A stretch of DNA of 64,000 bases from DASZIT01 sp963709665 (GCA_963709665.1 CAVPWU010000009.1:62001-126000), one strand, 5' to 3'; shown: positions 35,218-46,067, counted from the first letter of the stretch. Program-made: numbers and translations. Notes: generated by a model from the sequence alone, not told the origin.

Positions 35218-36591
35218 ATGACCGATCGACCGGGCGTTCTCGACATCGCCGAACAGCTGTGGACCGGCGAGCTCTCCACCGTGGACGCCCACCCCCTCCG
35301 GACCTGGGGGGGGCTGGCCGAGGTGGCCGACGGGGTCGCCTTCACCCCGTCGTTCGCCAACGTGTCGGCCGTCGACACCGACGACGGGCTGATCCTGGTG
35401 GACACCGGCAGCTCGTTGATGGCCGGGGAGATCCACCGCACCCTCCGGGCGTGGACGGACAGCCGCCTCCACACCGCCGTCTACTCGCACGGCCACATCG
35501 ACCACGTGTTCGGGGTGCCGGTCTGGGAGGACGAGTCGGCGGCGAAGCGGTGGCCGGCGCCCACCGTGGTCGCCCACGAGGCCATGCCCGCCCGCTTCGA
35601 CCGCTACATCCTCACCGCCGGGTACAACGGCATCATCAACCGTCGGCAGTTCAACATCGACTCCCTGGTGTGGCCGACCGAGTACCGCTACCCCGACCAC
35701 ACCTACCGCGACCACCTCGAGCTGGAGGTGGGCGGGGTCCGGGCCGAGCTCCACCACGCCCGGGGCGAGACGGACGACCACACCTGGACCTGGTTCGCGG
35801 ACACCCGGGTGCTCTGCTGCGGCGACCTCTTCATCTGGGCGTCGCCCAACGCCGGGAACCCGCAGAAGGTCCAGCGCTACCCCCGCGAGTGGGCCGACGC
35901 CCTCCGGGCCATGCTGGCCCTCTACGACCGGCCCGGGGGCGGCCCCGAGGTCCTGCTCCCCGGCCACGGGTTCCCGGTGATGGGGGCCGACCGCATCCGC
36001 CAGGCCCTGGGCGACACCGCTGACCTGCTCGACTCGCTGGTCGACCAGACCCTGGCGCTGATGAACGCCGGCGCCCGCCTCGACGAGGTGCTCCACACCG
36101 TCACCCCTCCCCCCGCCCTGATGGAGCGCCCCTACCTCCAGCCCGTCTACGACGAGCCGGAGTTCGTGGTCCGCACCGTCTGGCGCCTCTACGGCGGCTG
36201 GTGGGACGGCAACCCCGCCACCCTGAAGCCGGCCCCGGAGCGGGCCCTGGCCGGCGAGCTGGCCGAGCTGGCCGGCGGGGCGGGGACCCTGGCCGACCGG
36301 GCGCTGGCCCTCCTGGCGACGGCCGACGGGGAAGCCGGGGACGGGGCGCTGCGGCTGGCCGGCCACCTGGCCGAGCTGGCCTGGCTGGCCGACCCCGGGG
36401 ATCCGGGGATCGGCCGGGCCCGGCGGCAGGTCTTCGAGGCGCGGGCCGCCGCCGCCACCTCCACCATGGCCCACGGGGTCTTCTCGTGGGCCGCCAGGGA
36501 GTCCGGACCACCCCCATCGGACGCCGGCCCGGGGACCGCCCCGGAGGCCAGGCAGGGCCACCCTCCTGACCAGGGGGAACCCCGGGCCTGA
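35218..36591 (+). CDS. MBL-fold hydrolase, alkylsulfatase-like
   Basis: 457 residues from ATG 35218 with AAGGGGGA upstream. The metallo-beta-lactamase zinc motif HGHIDH is at about residue 90, later ligands fit GETDDHTW and CCGDLF, and the C-terminal part has YGGWWDGNPATLKPAPE, the signature of the alkylsulfatase (SdsA/BDS1) dimerisation region. Likely hydrolyses an alkyl sulfate or related ester. No signal peptide, unlike secreted Pseudomonas SdsA1. Not clearly in an operon. Confidence 0.85.
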   Translation: MTDRPGVLDIAEQLWTGELSTVDAHPLRTWGGLAEVADGVAFTPSFANVSAVDTDDGLILVDTGSSLMAGEIHRTLRAWTDSRLHTAVYSHGHIDHVFGVPVWEDESAAKRWPAPTVVAHEAMPARFDRYILTAGYNGIINRRQFNIDSLVWPTEYRYPDHTYRDHLELEVGGVRAELHHARGETDDHTWTWFADTRVLCCGDLFIWASPNAGNPQKVQRYPREWADALRAMLALYDRPGGGPEVLLPGHGFPVMGADRIRQALGDTADLLDSLVDQTLALMNAGARLDEVLHTVTPPPALMERPYLQPVYDEPEFVVRTVWRLYGGWWDGNPATLKPAPERALAGELAELAGGAGTLADRALALLATADGEAGDGALRLAGHLAELAWLADPGDPGIGRARRQVFEARAAAATSTMAHGVFSWAARESGPPPSDAGPGTAPEARQGHPPDQGEPRA

Positions 36592-36646
36592 CCGGGTCGG
36601 GGTCTCAACTTCTAATTTCGCCCCGACCCCCGCTAATGTCATCGGC

Positions 36647-37617
36647 GTGAACGCCACCACGACCGGCCCCCCCGACCCGTCGCGACACCGGACCCCCGGA
36701 TCCGACCCGGCCGCCGAGGTGCCCGCCGGGACCTCCCGTCGACCCCGCCGGAAGTGGCTGACCTTCGGGGTGGTGGCCGCCCCCCTGGTCCTGGCCGGCT
36801 GCAACTACCCGTCCTACGGGGCCAGCCGGGGGGTCACCAAGCAGGCCCAGGACACCTTCAAGCTGTGGTCGGGGATGATGACCACCGGCATCATCGTGTT
36901 CGTGGTGGTGATGCTCCTGATCCTGTGGGCCATCTTCCGCTACCGGCGCCGGTCCGACGAGATGCCGGTGCAGTTCCACGAGAACATCGCCATCGAGATC
37001 ATCTACACGGTGGTCCCCATCGTGATGGTGCTGGTCCTGTTCTTCTTCACCGTGCTCACCGAGAACAACGTCGACGCCATCCAGCCGGTCGACGCCACCA
37101 CCACGGCCTCCGGTGCCCCGGTGGTCGACATCACCGTGACCGCCTTCCAGTGGGGCTGGCGCTTCGACTACCCGGGACTCAACATCGGGGTGGCCGGCGA
37201 GCTCACCCAGGGCCCCGACAACCACGGCCCGCAGATGGTGGTCCCGGTCGGGGAGACCGTGCAGATCACCCTGGTCTCCGACGACGTGATCCACGGGTTC
37301 TACCTGCGGGACTTCAACTTCAGCCGGTACGCCCAGCCGGGGGTCACCAACATCTTCGACCTCAACCTGGTGAAGACCGGCACCTTCAACGGCCAGTGCA
37401 CCCAGTTCTGCGGCCTCTACCACTCGGAGATGCTCTTCACCGTCCGGTCGGTGACGCCCTCGCAGTTCGAGGCGTGGGCGAGCTCCGAGGTGGCCTCCGG
37501 TCACGTCCTGCAGAATCCCGGGTCCCCGGCCCAGAACAACCCACCGTCCGACCACATCACCGACCCGGCGTCCGCCACGGCGTCCCCCCCGGCCACCTCC
37601 AAGCCAAAGGCATCCGC

Positions 37618-37621
<4 letters not shown>
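36647..37621 (+). CDS. ctaC: Cytochrome c oxidase subunit II
   Basis: 324 residues from GTG 36647. A long basic N-terminus leads to a hydrophobic stretch ending VLAGC, a lipobox-like signal, then two membrane helices. The CuA domain has WGWRFDYPG and the copper ligands in GQCTQFCGLYHSEM. It accepts electrons from cytochrome c (here probably the fixed QcrC) and passes them to subunit I. Its stop overlaps the ctaD ATG (ATGA). TAATGT at 36634-36639 is a possible -10. Confidence 0.95.
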
Positions 37622-39407
<1,786 letters not shown>

Positions 39408-39411
<4 letters not shown>

Positions 39412-39800
39412 AGGTCATCGCCCTCTTCCTCATCGCCATCGGCGTCTTCTTCGGGGTCATCGGCTGCATCTACTGGTTCTGGGGGTACGAGGACGCCGGG
39501 TTCCTGATGCTGATCGGCACCGCCGGACTCGGCCTGCTGCCCGGCTGCTACTACCTGTGGTGGACGTACCACATGAAGCCGCGCCCGGACGACGACCCCA
39601 ACGCCGACGTCGACGAGGGTGCCGGTGCCATCGACGCCTTCCCCACCTCGAGCATCTGGCCGTTCATCCTCGGGATGGGCTGCCTGCTGGCCGCCCTCAC
39701 CTTCGTCTTCGGACTGTGGCTGGCCCCGATGGCCGTGGCCCTCATCCTGTCGGCGGCCATCGGCGGCACCGTCGAGAGCCGCCGCGGCGGCACCGTCTGA
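39408..39800 (+). CDS. ctaF: Cytochrome c oxidase subunit IV (actinobacterial CtaF type)
   Basis: 130 residues from ATG 39408, overlapping ctaD by 4 nt. Four short hydrophobic helices (MKVIALFLIAIGVFFGVIGCIYWFWG, LLPGCYYLWWTYHM, IWPFILGMGCLLAALTFVFGLWL). GYEDAG and PRPDDDP typify the actinobacterial subunit IV that stabilises the aa3 complex and the bc1-aa3 supercomplex. Confidence 0.9.
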
Positions 39801-39870
39801 GCCTCCTCCCCCGCGGGCCGATCGGCCCGTCGGAGCGGACCGGGGGCCGGTGGCCACCTACGCTCGGGCG

Positions 39871-40497
39871 ATGTTCATCGCACCCGCCGACCGTGCCCTC
39901 GACGACGACGAGTGGCGGACGTTCGTGGCCGCCCAGGGGTTCGGCCACCTGATCGCCGCCGGCCGGGAGCGGCCGGTTCCCGAGGTGACCGCCACCCAGT
40001 TCATCCTGGAGGGGGACGAGGTGCTGCTCCACGTGGTGGCCCGGAACCCGGTCCTCGACGCCATCGCCGAGCAGCCCGCCGTCCTGGTGTGCGTGGCCGG
40101 CGACTGGTCCTCCATCCCCTCCTCGTGGAAGGCCCTGGACGGGGAGGACCCCGCTCTCGGCATCCCCACCACCTACTACGCCGCCGTCGAGTTGGAGGGC
40201 AGAGCCACCGTGGTGGCGGACCCCGACCGGCTGGCCGAGCTCCTCCGGCGGCAACTGGCCCGGATCCAGCCCGGGGTGCCGGTGGCCGACCCGGGAACGG
40301 CCCACCGCCGGAAGCTGGCCGGCATCCGCGGCATCTCGGTCGCCGTGTCCGGGGTCCGCTCCAAGTTCAAGTACGGGGGCAACGTCGACCGACCCCACCG
40401 GCTCCGGGTGGCCGAGCTCCTCGACCAACGCCAGGGACCCGGGGACCGGGCGGCGGCGGCCCACCTCCGCCGCCGGGACGGACGGATCGACCGGTGA
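39871..40497 (+). CDS. PaiB-like FMN-binding protein
   Basis: 208 residues from ATG 39871 (GTG 39850 is also possible). Starts MFIAPADRALDDDEWRTFVAAQGFGHLIAAG like PaiB/Rv-type flavin split-barrel proteins (MYxP...). SSWKALDGEDPALGIPTTYYAAVELEGRATVV and HRRKLAGIRGISVAVSGVRSKFKYGGN match the C-terminal part. The family binds FMN, and its founding member is a negative regulator of sporulation genes in Bacillus. The role here is not defined. Confidence 0.75.
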   Translation: MFIAPADRALDDDEWRTFVAAQGFGHLIAAGRERPVPEVTATQFILEGDEVLLHVVARNPVLDAIAEQPAVLVCVAGDWSSIPSSWKALDGEDPALGIPTTYYAAVELEGRATVVADPDRLAELLRRQLARIQPGVPVADPGTAHRRKLAGIRGISVAVSGVRSKFKYGGNVDRPHRLRVAELLDQRQGPGDRAAAAHLRRRDGRIDR

Positions 40498-40606
40498 GCG
40501 GGGTGGCCGGGACCACCGTGGGTGGGTGGGGTGCCCGACCGGCCGGCCGACCGCCGCCGGAGCCCGGCGACACGCCTCTCCGCGAGGGGATGGGAGGCTG
40601 AGTCGC

Positions 40607-41155
40607 ATGCAGGCGGTCGAGCTCGTCTTCGGTGTCGGGTGGGCGGCGTTCTGGACCAACTGGCTCATCGCGGCCTTCTCGGCCAAGCGGGGTCATGTCC
40701 TCTGGTCCCGCGAGCTGGGCATCCGGGTGGTGATCGCCGTCGTGGTGGTCCTGCTGCTCCGGGCGGGGGCACTGCGAGGTGGCAGCCTCGACTCGGACCC
40801 CTGGCGGGTCGGGGTCGGGGTGATCCTCTTCGCACTCGGGCTGGGGGTGGCGGTCTGGGCCCGCCTCCACATCGGGCGCAATTGGGGCACCCCGATGTCG
40901 CGGAAGGACGAGCCGGAGATGGTGAACAGCGGCCCCTACCGCCTGGTCCGCCACCCGATCTACTCGGGCATCCTGCTGGCGGGCGTCGGTACGGCGGTGG
41001 CGCTGCGTTGGTCGTGGATCGTCGCACCCGTCCTGGCCGGGATCTACTTCGTCTACGCCGCCACCGTCGAGGAGCGCTACCTGACCCAGCAGTTCCCCGA
41101 CGACTACCCGGCCTACCGGCGCTCGACCAAGATGCTCGTCCCCTTCATCCTCTAG
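40607..41155 (+). CDS. Isoprenylcysteine carboxyl methyltransferase (ICMT)-like membrane methyltransferase
   Basis: 182 residues from ATG 40607 with GGGAGG upstream. About five helices. The signature SGPYRLVRHPIYSGILL and the late EERYLTQQFPDDYPAYRRSTKMLVPFIL are the conserved SAM-binding part of the ICMT/PEMT-like family. It probably methylates a lipid or small molecule; bacteria lack prenylated CaaX proteins, so the substrate is unknown. Confidence 0.85.
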   Translation: MQAVELVFGVGWAAFWTNWLIAAFSAKRGHVLWSRELGIRVVIAVVVVLLLRAGALRGGSLDSDPWRVGVGVILFALGLGVAVWARLHIGRNWGTPMSRKDEPEMVNSGPYRLVRHPIYSGILLAGVGTAVALRWSWIVAPVLAGIYFVYAATVEERYLTQQFPDDYPAYRRSTKMLVPFIL

Positions 41156-41215
41156 CCGGACGTGGTCGGCGGCCGCCGGTCACCCCAGGGCACCGGAACG
41201 GAACCGGCCGGACCC

Positions 41216-41239
41216 CAGGTGCAGGTGCAGGTGCAGGTG
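41216..41239. repeat. (CAGGTG)4 hexanucleotide microsatellite
   Basis: Four exact tandem hexamers in the 215-bp gap between convergent genes. A second, less exact hexamer run (GGGAGT GGGAGT GGGTGT GGGTGC) lies at 41330-41353. Both are non-coding and slippage-prone. The rest of the gap shows no gene. Confidence 0.85.
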
Positions 41240-41370
41240 CGGAGGTTCGTCGAACGGGTCCGGAACGGACGGGCCTACGAGCGGACGACCCCTGGCCGAC
41301 CGGAGGCGAGGAAGGCGGGCGGCAGGATTGGGAGTGGGAGTGGGTGTGGGTGCATGACTGCCGACCCCGG

Positions 41371-41871
41371 TCACGGAGCGGCGACCCCGGCCAGCAGGAC
41401 GTCGATCCGGGACATGCACGCCTTCATCCCCTCCACCGCGCCCGTGGCGATCGCCTGCTCCATCCCTTCGAGCGAGTCGAAGTGCGTGGTCAGGATCATC
41501 CGCGTCCTGTCGCCCACCGCTTCGATGTCGATCTCCAGGCGGGTCATGGAGTTGCCGTCGCTCGGCGTTCCATCCTCCTCGACGACGGCGTCTTCGACCA
41601 CCAGCCTGGTCGGTGCGTCGACCTCGATCACGGTCCACGTGCCGTCGAACCTGTCGCCGCCGTCGGGGCCGGACATGACGTAGGTGATGGTGCCGCCCGG
41701 CGTGAGGTCGTGGTGCTCGAAGGTGGCCGGGAACCCCGGGGGACCCCACCACCGCCCGAGCAGGCGCGGATCGGCCCAGAGCCGCCACACGTTGGTGACG
41801 GACGTCGCGAACTCCGCAGTGATGACCATGGTCCTGGCCTCTGCGCTCTTGTCGACACTCGTGACGGTCAT
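41371..41871 (-). CDS. SRPBCC / AHSA1-domain protein
   Basis: 166 residues from ATG 41871 with GGAGAGGAGA upstream. START-like fold of the activator-of-Hsp90-ATPase-1 type: FATSVTNVWRLWADPRLLGRWWGPPGFPATFEHHDLTPGGTITYVMSGP and a late MILTTHFDSLEGMEQAIATGAVEGM. Overlaps the ArsR gene stop by 4 nt. ArsR-AHSA1 pairs are common in Actinobacteria, and the AHSA1 partner usually binds a small hydrophobic ligand. Exact role unknown. Confidence 0.9.
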   Translation of the reverse strand: MTVTSVDKSAEARTMVITAEFATSVTNVWRLWADPRLLGRWWGPPGFPATFEHHDLTPGGTITYVMSGPDGGDRFDGTWTVIEVDAPTRLVVEDAVVEEDGTPSDGNSMTRLEIDIEAVGDRTRMILTTHFDSLEGMEQAIATGAVEGMKACMSRIDVLLAGVAAP

Positions 41872-42221
41872 CGGCTCTCCTCTCCAGTGGTTTCGTTGAG
41901 AACGTCCTCGAAACGCCCGAGGCGGGTCCGCCACACCGCTTCGAGCTCATCGAGAAGCTCGTGGGCGCGGCGCAGTTGGCCGATCTCCCCGCGCACGAGT
42001 TGTTCACGTCCGCTCCGGTGCTTCGAGACCAGACCGGCGTGGACCAGCACCTCCACGTGCTTCTGGACGGCGGTGAGGCTGATCGGATACCGCCGGCCGA
42101 GCTCGCTGACGGAGCGCTCACGGTCCAGGGTCCGCGTGACGATGTCGCGCCGTGTCGCATCGCTGAGCGCGAAGAACAGCCGGTCGGTCCGCCCCTGGCG
42201 CTTCACCGTTCCTACAACCAT
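41868..42221 (-). CDS. ArsR family transcriptional regulator
   Basis: 117 residues from ATG 42221. Winged helix: RLFFALSDATRRDIVTRTLDRERSVSELGRRYPISLTAVQKHVEVLVHAGLVSKHRSGREQLV, the ArsR recognition helix and wing, without the metal-binding CxC motif, so a non-metal sensor. The start codon sits inside a 24-bp perfect palindrome, strongly suggesting direct autorepression of this two-gene operon. Confidence 0.9.
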   Translation of the reverse strand: MVVGTVKRQGRTDRLFFALSDATRRDIVTRTLDRERSVSELGRRYPISLTAVQKHVEVLVHAGLVSKHRSGREQLVRGEIGQLRRAHELLDELEAVWRTRLGRFEDVLNETTGEESR

Positions 42222-42233
42222 ATGGTTGTAGGA
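42210..42233. promoter_or_regulatory. 24-bp perfect palindromic operator over the arsR start codon
   Basis: Two 12-base half-sites, TCCTACAACCAT and its exact reverse complement, abut at 42221/42222. The ArsR ATG is the inner end of one half-site. Symmetry and location fit a dimer operator that blocks both transcription and translation start. Confidence 0.8.
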
Positions 42234-42379
42234 TAGCTCCCCTGCCGGCGGTGTCAACCGGACAGCGCCGGCGGCCTCCGGGGACGTCGTCCCCGGGTAC
42301 CCCGGAGCCGCCCTGACAGATGCCATGTGCCACCACGAGACTGGGATCGGTCCGGTCGGCATCAGGGAGGATGATCACC

Positions 42380-42658
42380 ATGTACTTCTTGCTCTTCTAC
42401 GAGGTGGTCGACGACTACGTCGAACGTCGGCGGGCGTTCCGCCAGGAGCACCTGGCACTGGCCCGGGAGGCGAAGGAGCGGGGTGAGTTGGTCCTGGCCG
42501 GCGCCTACGCCGACCCGCCCGACGGTGCGGCGCTGGTGTTCCGAGCCGACGACGACTCCGTCGTCAGGGGCTTCGTCGCCCGCGACCCCTACGTCCGCGA
42601 AGGCCTCGTCACCAGCTGGGTCGTCCGGCAGTGGACGGTGGTGGTCGGGGACCAGTGA
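42380..42658 (+). CDS. YCII-related domain protein
   Basis: 92 residues from ATG 42380; AGGGAGG at 42364-42370 is nine bases upstream, whereas the in-frame ATG 42371 abuts it and is too close. MYFLLFYEVVDDYVERRRAFRQEHLALAREAKERGELVLAGAYADPPDGAALVF is a typical YciI-like ferredoxin-like fold. Small putative enzyme of unknown substrate. Confidence 0.85.
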   Translation: MYFLLFYEVVDDYVERRRAFRQEHLALAREAKERGELVLAGAYADPPDGAALVFRADDDSVVRGFVARDPYVREGLVTSWVVRQWTVVVGDQ

Positions 42659-42795
42659 CCCGAGCCGAATACGGTTGGTCCCGTCACCCGACGAGCTCGT
42701 GCGCCTGCTCCCGGCGACGTCAGGGGCCGGGCGCCGCATCTCCGGCCGACCGCTCCACCATCGGGACGCCGGGGCCGTCCCGCTCCCGGGCGAGG

Positions 42796-42811
42796 GGCGT
42801 CCCGGGACGCC
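42796..42811. terminator. Palindrome between convergent genes, possible bidirectional terminator
   Basis: GGCGTCCC followed by GGGACGCC, a perfect 16-bp GC-rich inverted repeat between the YCII gene (+) and the glyoxalase-fold gene (-). No T run, so termination is inferred from position. Confidence 0.4.
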
Positions 42812-42824
42812 GGTGACGGGAGAC

Positions 42825-43289
42825 TCAGTCGGACTGCGGGCCGGGATGGATCGGTGGCCAGTCGGCGGGCCACCAGTCCCCCTGCGGATCTGTGGTCTGC
42901 CCCACCTCGATGATGTAGCCGTCGGGATCGCGGATGTAGCAGCGGATCTCGTACTCGTGCTGCTTCGGGGGTGTCAGGAACTGCGCGCCCCTGGCACTCC
43001 ATTCGGCGTAGGCGGCGTGGATGTCCTCCACCCGGATATTGAGGAAACTGCTGACCCGGTCGGGATCGCCCGGCGTCTCGAGGGTGACGGTGGGCTTGTC
43101 GTCGGTGGGTCCCCCGCCGACGTTGATGATGATCCACGTATTGGCGAGGGCGATGTTGGTCGGCTCCGGGCCGAAGACCACCCTGCCGCCGAGTACCTCG
43201 GTGTAGAACCGCCGGGAGCGCTCGACATCATCGGAGACGATGAAGTGGGTCACGACCATCCGTTGTGGGAGCTGGTTGGGCTCGGCCAC
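42825..43289 (-). CDS. VOC (glyoxalase/bleomycin-resistance) family protein
   Basis: 154 residues from GTG 43289 with GGAGGT upstream. One vicinal-oxygen-chelate domain: THFIVSDDVERSRRFYTEVLGGRVVFGPEPTNIALANTWI, then SFLNIRVEDIHAAYAEWSARGAQF and YIRDPDGYIIEVGQTT with the C-terminal metal-type Glu. The reaction is not predictable; relatives include dioxygenases, fosfomycin/bleomycin resistance proteins and isomerases. Confidence 0.88.
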   Translation of the reverse strand: MAEPNQLPQRMVVTHFIVSDDVERSRRFYTEVLGGRVVFGPEPTNIALANTWIIINVGGGPTDDKPTVTLETPGDPDRVSSFLNIRVEDIHAAYAEWSARGAQFLTPPKQHEYEIRCYIRDPDGYIIEVGQTTDPQGDWWPADWPPIHPGPQSD

Positions 43290-43494
43290 TGGGCACCTCC
43301 ACGCATCGGGGTTCTGTCCACCTGCGGCGGGCTCTGAAGGCTCCAGTCAACCAGTCCACCGGGTCAGCGTCGAGCCCCGTGCCTCCCGCCGCACGGCGCG
43401 GGAACGTCCGATGGGCGGGCTACCCGGCCTGGTCACTTCAGGCTCTCCCGGAACCGGGTCGGGGCTGAGCCCGTCCGATCGGCGGCGGCGCGGC

Positions 43495-43860
43495 TCAGCC
43501 CGCTCCGGGGTCGGAGCCGGACGCCGGGCCGGAGGTGAAGGGCGCACAGGCGGCGGCCATCGTGGCCAGGAGGGCGGCCAGCTTCCCGTCGTCCTCACCC
43601 GACTCCGCCCGGAGGTCGTCAACTTCGACGGCGATGGCCGCCAGGAGCTCCCTCACCCCCGCCACCTTGTCCCGGAGGTCCCGTAGCCGCGACTCCCGGT
43701 CGCCCGACAGGAGCAGCTCGGCCTCGGCACGCACGGTCCTACCGCTCTCCCCGGCCAGCTGCTTGGCCCGCGCCACCAGCGCATCGGCCTCGACGTCGGT
43801 GTAGGTGATCCGCTTCTCGATCAGGAGACCGATCACCTCACGTCGGGCGGTCCTGGCCAC
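43495..43860 (-). CDS. Small coiled-coil protein, unknown function
   Basis: 121 residues from GTG 43860. Mostly helical and charged: EVIGLLIEKRITYTDVEADALVARAKQLAG and ESRLRDLRDKVAGVRELLAAIAVEVDDLRAESG suggest a coiled coil, with a Gly/Ser/Pro tail. No family recognised. GTG at codon 9 is an alternative start. The local protein-like composition supports a real gene. Confidence 0.55.
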   Translation of the reverse strand: MARTARREVIGLLIEKRITYTDVEADALVARAKQLAGESGRTVRAEAELLLSGDRESRLRDLRDKVAGVRELLAAIAVEVDDLRAESGEDDGKLAALLATMAAACAPFTSGPASGSDPGAG

Positions 43861-44014
43861 CCGCCGACTGTAACGTCTGTGCCGTCGGGTTGTGTGTCCG
43901 AGACGAGCGTTCCACCGGCCGCCCGGTCGGCAGTTGCCCCCCGTCCCTGCCCACAGCGCCGGCCGCACCGCCGGCCACGCCGCACCGCGCCCGGCGGCCT
44001 GCTGATGCTGACGG

Positions 44015-44527
44015 TCAGGCTGCCGGTCGGGCGCTCAGCCGGAAGACACGGATGGCCCGGTCGGTTCGATTGCGATACTCGGCGTACACGGGAACCACAC
44101 CGATCATCTTCTCGAACCCGGTACGCGCCTCGTCTCCCGTGAGCAGCTCCGCCGTCACGGTGACGGCGGTTCCCCCGACCGTGGCGATCGCCTGAGGGTG
44201 GGCGATGAGGTTCTTGCTCCAGGCGGGATGGTGCTGCTGGCCGAAGTTGCTCCCCGCCACGATGATGTCGTCTCCGTCGCGGGCGAACAGGAGCGGCGTG
44301 GTGCGGGCCTGACCGGTGACGGCGCCGGTCGTCGTCAGCAACATGGTCGGCGCACCGAGTGGCCCGAGCGCGGTGTAGCGACCACGACTCCGCTCGATGA
44401 CCCAGCGGTCGAGCGGTGTCAAGGTCCGGACCACCCACGAACCCCCCCGGGTGGACGCGAACCAGACGACCGGACGTCGCAGCCACGAGTGCTCCGAGCC
44501 CCACCGCACGTCCGGGAAGGTCGACAC
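44015..44527 (-). CDS. F420-dependent (Ddn-like) nitroreductase-family protein
   Basis: 170 residues from GTG 44527. Split-barrel fold of deazaflavin-dependent oxidoreductases: GAPTMLLTTTGAVTGQARTTPLLFARDGDDIIVAGSNFGQQHHPAWSKNLIAHPQAIATVGG is the Ddn/DUF385 core. It probably reduces a quinone or nitro compound with F420H2, as in mycobacterial Ddn. Shares orientation with the qcr genes downstream. Confidence 0.88.
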   Translation of the reverse strand: MSTFPDVRWGSEHSWLRRPVVWFASTRGGSWVVRTLTPLDRWVIERSRGRYTALGPLGAPTMLLTTTGAVTGQARTTPLLFARDGDDIIVAGSNFGQQHHPAWSKNLIAHPQAIATVGGTAVTVTAELLTGDEARTGFEKMIGVVPVYAEYRNRTDRAIRVFRLSARPAA

Positions 44528-44582
44528 CAGCCAACCCTAGCGCCGGGCGATCAGGCGGGCCCCGATCCGCCCGGTGGTCGGT

Positions 44583-46067
44583 TCAGCGCATCACCCGTCG
44601 CACGCCGGCCCCGGTGGCCAGTTCCGGCGGCACCTGGTCGATGTAGGTGGGAACCGGCACCGCCTCGAGCTCCTCGTGACCGTCGCCGGGCCGGGGCGCG
44701 GTGACCACCGTGGAGTACTCCCCCTCGTCGGACCGGAGCACCACGTTGGCCCGCTTCCGCTTGCCGATCCCCTCGGCGTTCCGCATCTCCTGGCAGATCT
44801 TGTAGGTGATCAGGCCGGTGAGGATGGGCACCACGATGACGGCGAACCGGAAGAACCACAGCACGTAGTTCAGCTTGATGTGGAAGAAGTTGGCCAGCAC
44901 GTCGGTGGACGAGGCACAGAACACCATGAAGAGGAGCATCAGCATCATGGCTCCGGCCATGGTCCGCAGCGGGCGGTCCCGGGGCCGGTCGAGCAGGTTG
45001 TGGTAGGCGTGGTCCTTGGTCTTTATCGACTCGATGAAGGGCCAGATGATGAGGATGTTGAAGATCAGCCCCGGGAAGATGACCGCGGGGAGGAAGACCT
45101 CGAGGGGCAGGGTGTGGCCCCAGCCCACCCACTCCCAGCTGGGCATGATCCGGAGCGCCCCGTCCAGCCACCCCATGTACCAGTCCGGCTGGACGGCGTA
45201 GGAGATCTGGAACGGCTCGTACTGCCCGAACTGCCAGATGGGGTTGATCTGGGCGAAGCCGCCCAGCAAAAAGATGACGCCGGCCGTCATGAACAGGAAG
45301 CCGGTGGTCTTGGCCATGAAGGTCGGGAACATCGGGGAGCCGACCACGTTGTGCTCGGTCTTCCCCTTGCCGGGGAACTGGGTGTGCTTCTGTTTGACCA
45401 GGAGCCCCAGGTGGGCGGCCAGCAGCCCCACGATGAGGGCCGGCACGATCAGGATGTGGAGCAGGAAGAACCGCTCGAGGATGATGCCGCTGCCCGGGTA
45501 GTTGCCGCCGAACAGGAAGAACCCGAGGTAGGAGCCGACCACCGGGATCGACTCGATGATGGAGAAGGCGATCCGGATCCCGGTCCCCGACACCAGGTCG
45601 TCGGGGAGGGAGTAGCCCAAGAACCCGTTGACGATGCCCAGGATCAGCATGATGGTCCCGACGATCCAGTTGAACTCGCGGGGCTTGCGGAAGGCCCCGG
45701 TGAAGAAGACCCGGGCCATGTGGACGGCGATGGAGCCGAGGAAGATGTCGGCCGCCCAGTGGTGGGCCTGGCGCATCAGCAGGCCCGACTTCACGTCGAA
45801 CGACAGTCCCACCGACGTGGCGTAGGCCTCGGAGACCTTCTGACCCCGCAGTGGGAGGTACGAGCCGTGGTAGACGATCTCGTGGGCGGAGGGGACGTAG
45901 TACAGCGACAGGAAGACGCCGGTGCCCAGCAGCACCACGAAGGAGTAGAGGGCGATCTCCCCCAGCATGAACGACCAGTGGTCGGGGAAGATCTTGTCGA
46001 GGAAGGTGCGGCCGCCCTTGGCCACGCCCAGACGGTCGTCGACCCAGCGGAGTGAGGAATCGATCAT
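44583..46067 (-). CDS. qcrB: Cytochrome bc1 complex cytochrome b subunit
   Basis: 494 residues from ATG 46067, overlapping qcrA by 4 nt. Heme b ligands: MRQAHHWAADIFLGSIAVHMARV and LHILIVPALIVGLLAAHLGL. Quinone-site-type sequence PIWQFGQYEPFQISYAVQPDWYMGWLDGALRIMPSWEW (actinobacterial PDWY region). A C-terminal soluble tail follows the last helix. Oxidises menaquinol and passes electrons to the Rieske and diheme subunits. Confidence 0.95.
   Translation of the reverse strand: MIDSSLRWVDDRLGVAKGGRTFLDKIFPDHWSFMLGEIALYSFVVLLGTGVFLSLYYVPSAHEIVYHGSYLPLRGQKVSEAYATSVGLSFDVKSGLLMRQAHHWAADIFLGSIAVHMARVFFTGAFRKPREFNWIVGTIMLILGIVNGFLGYSLPDDLVSGTGIRIAFSIIESIPVVGSYLGFFLFGGNYPGSGIILERFFLLHILIVPALIVGLLAAHLGLLVKQKHTQFPGKGKTEHNVVGSPMFPTFMAKTTGFLFMTAGVIFLLGGFAQINPIWQFGQYEPFQISYAVQPDWYMGWLDGALRIMPSWEWVGWGHTLPLEVFLPAVIFPGLIFNILIIWPFIESIKTKDHAYHNLLDRPRDRPLRTMAGAMMLMLLFMVFCASSTDVLANFFHIKLNYVLWFFRFAVIVVPILTGLITYKICQEMRNAEGIGKRKRANVVLRSDEGEYSTVVTAPRPGDGHEELEAVPVPTYIDQVPPELATGAGVRRVMR

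Noticed and set aside
41216..41353. CRISPR-like array
   Set aside because: Hexamer repeats without spacers; too short.
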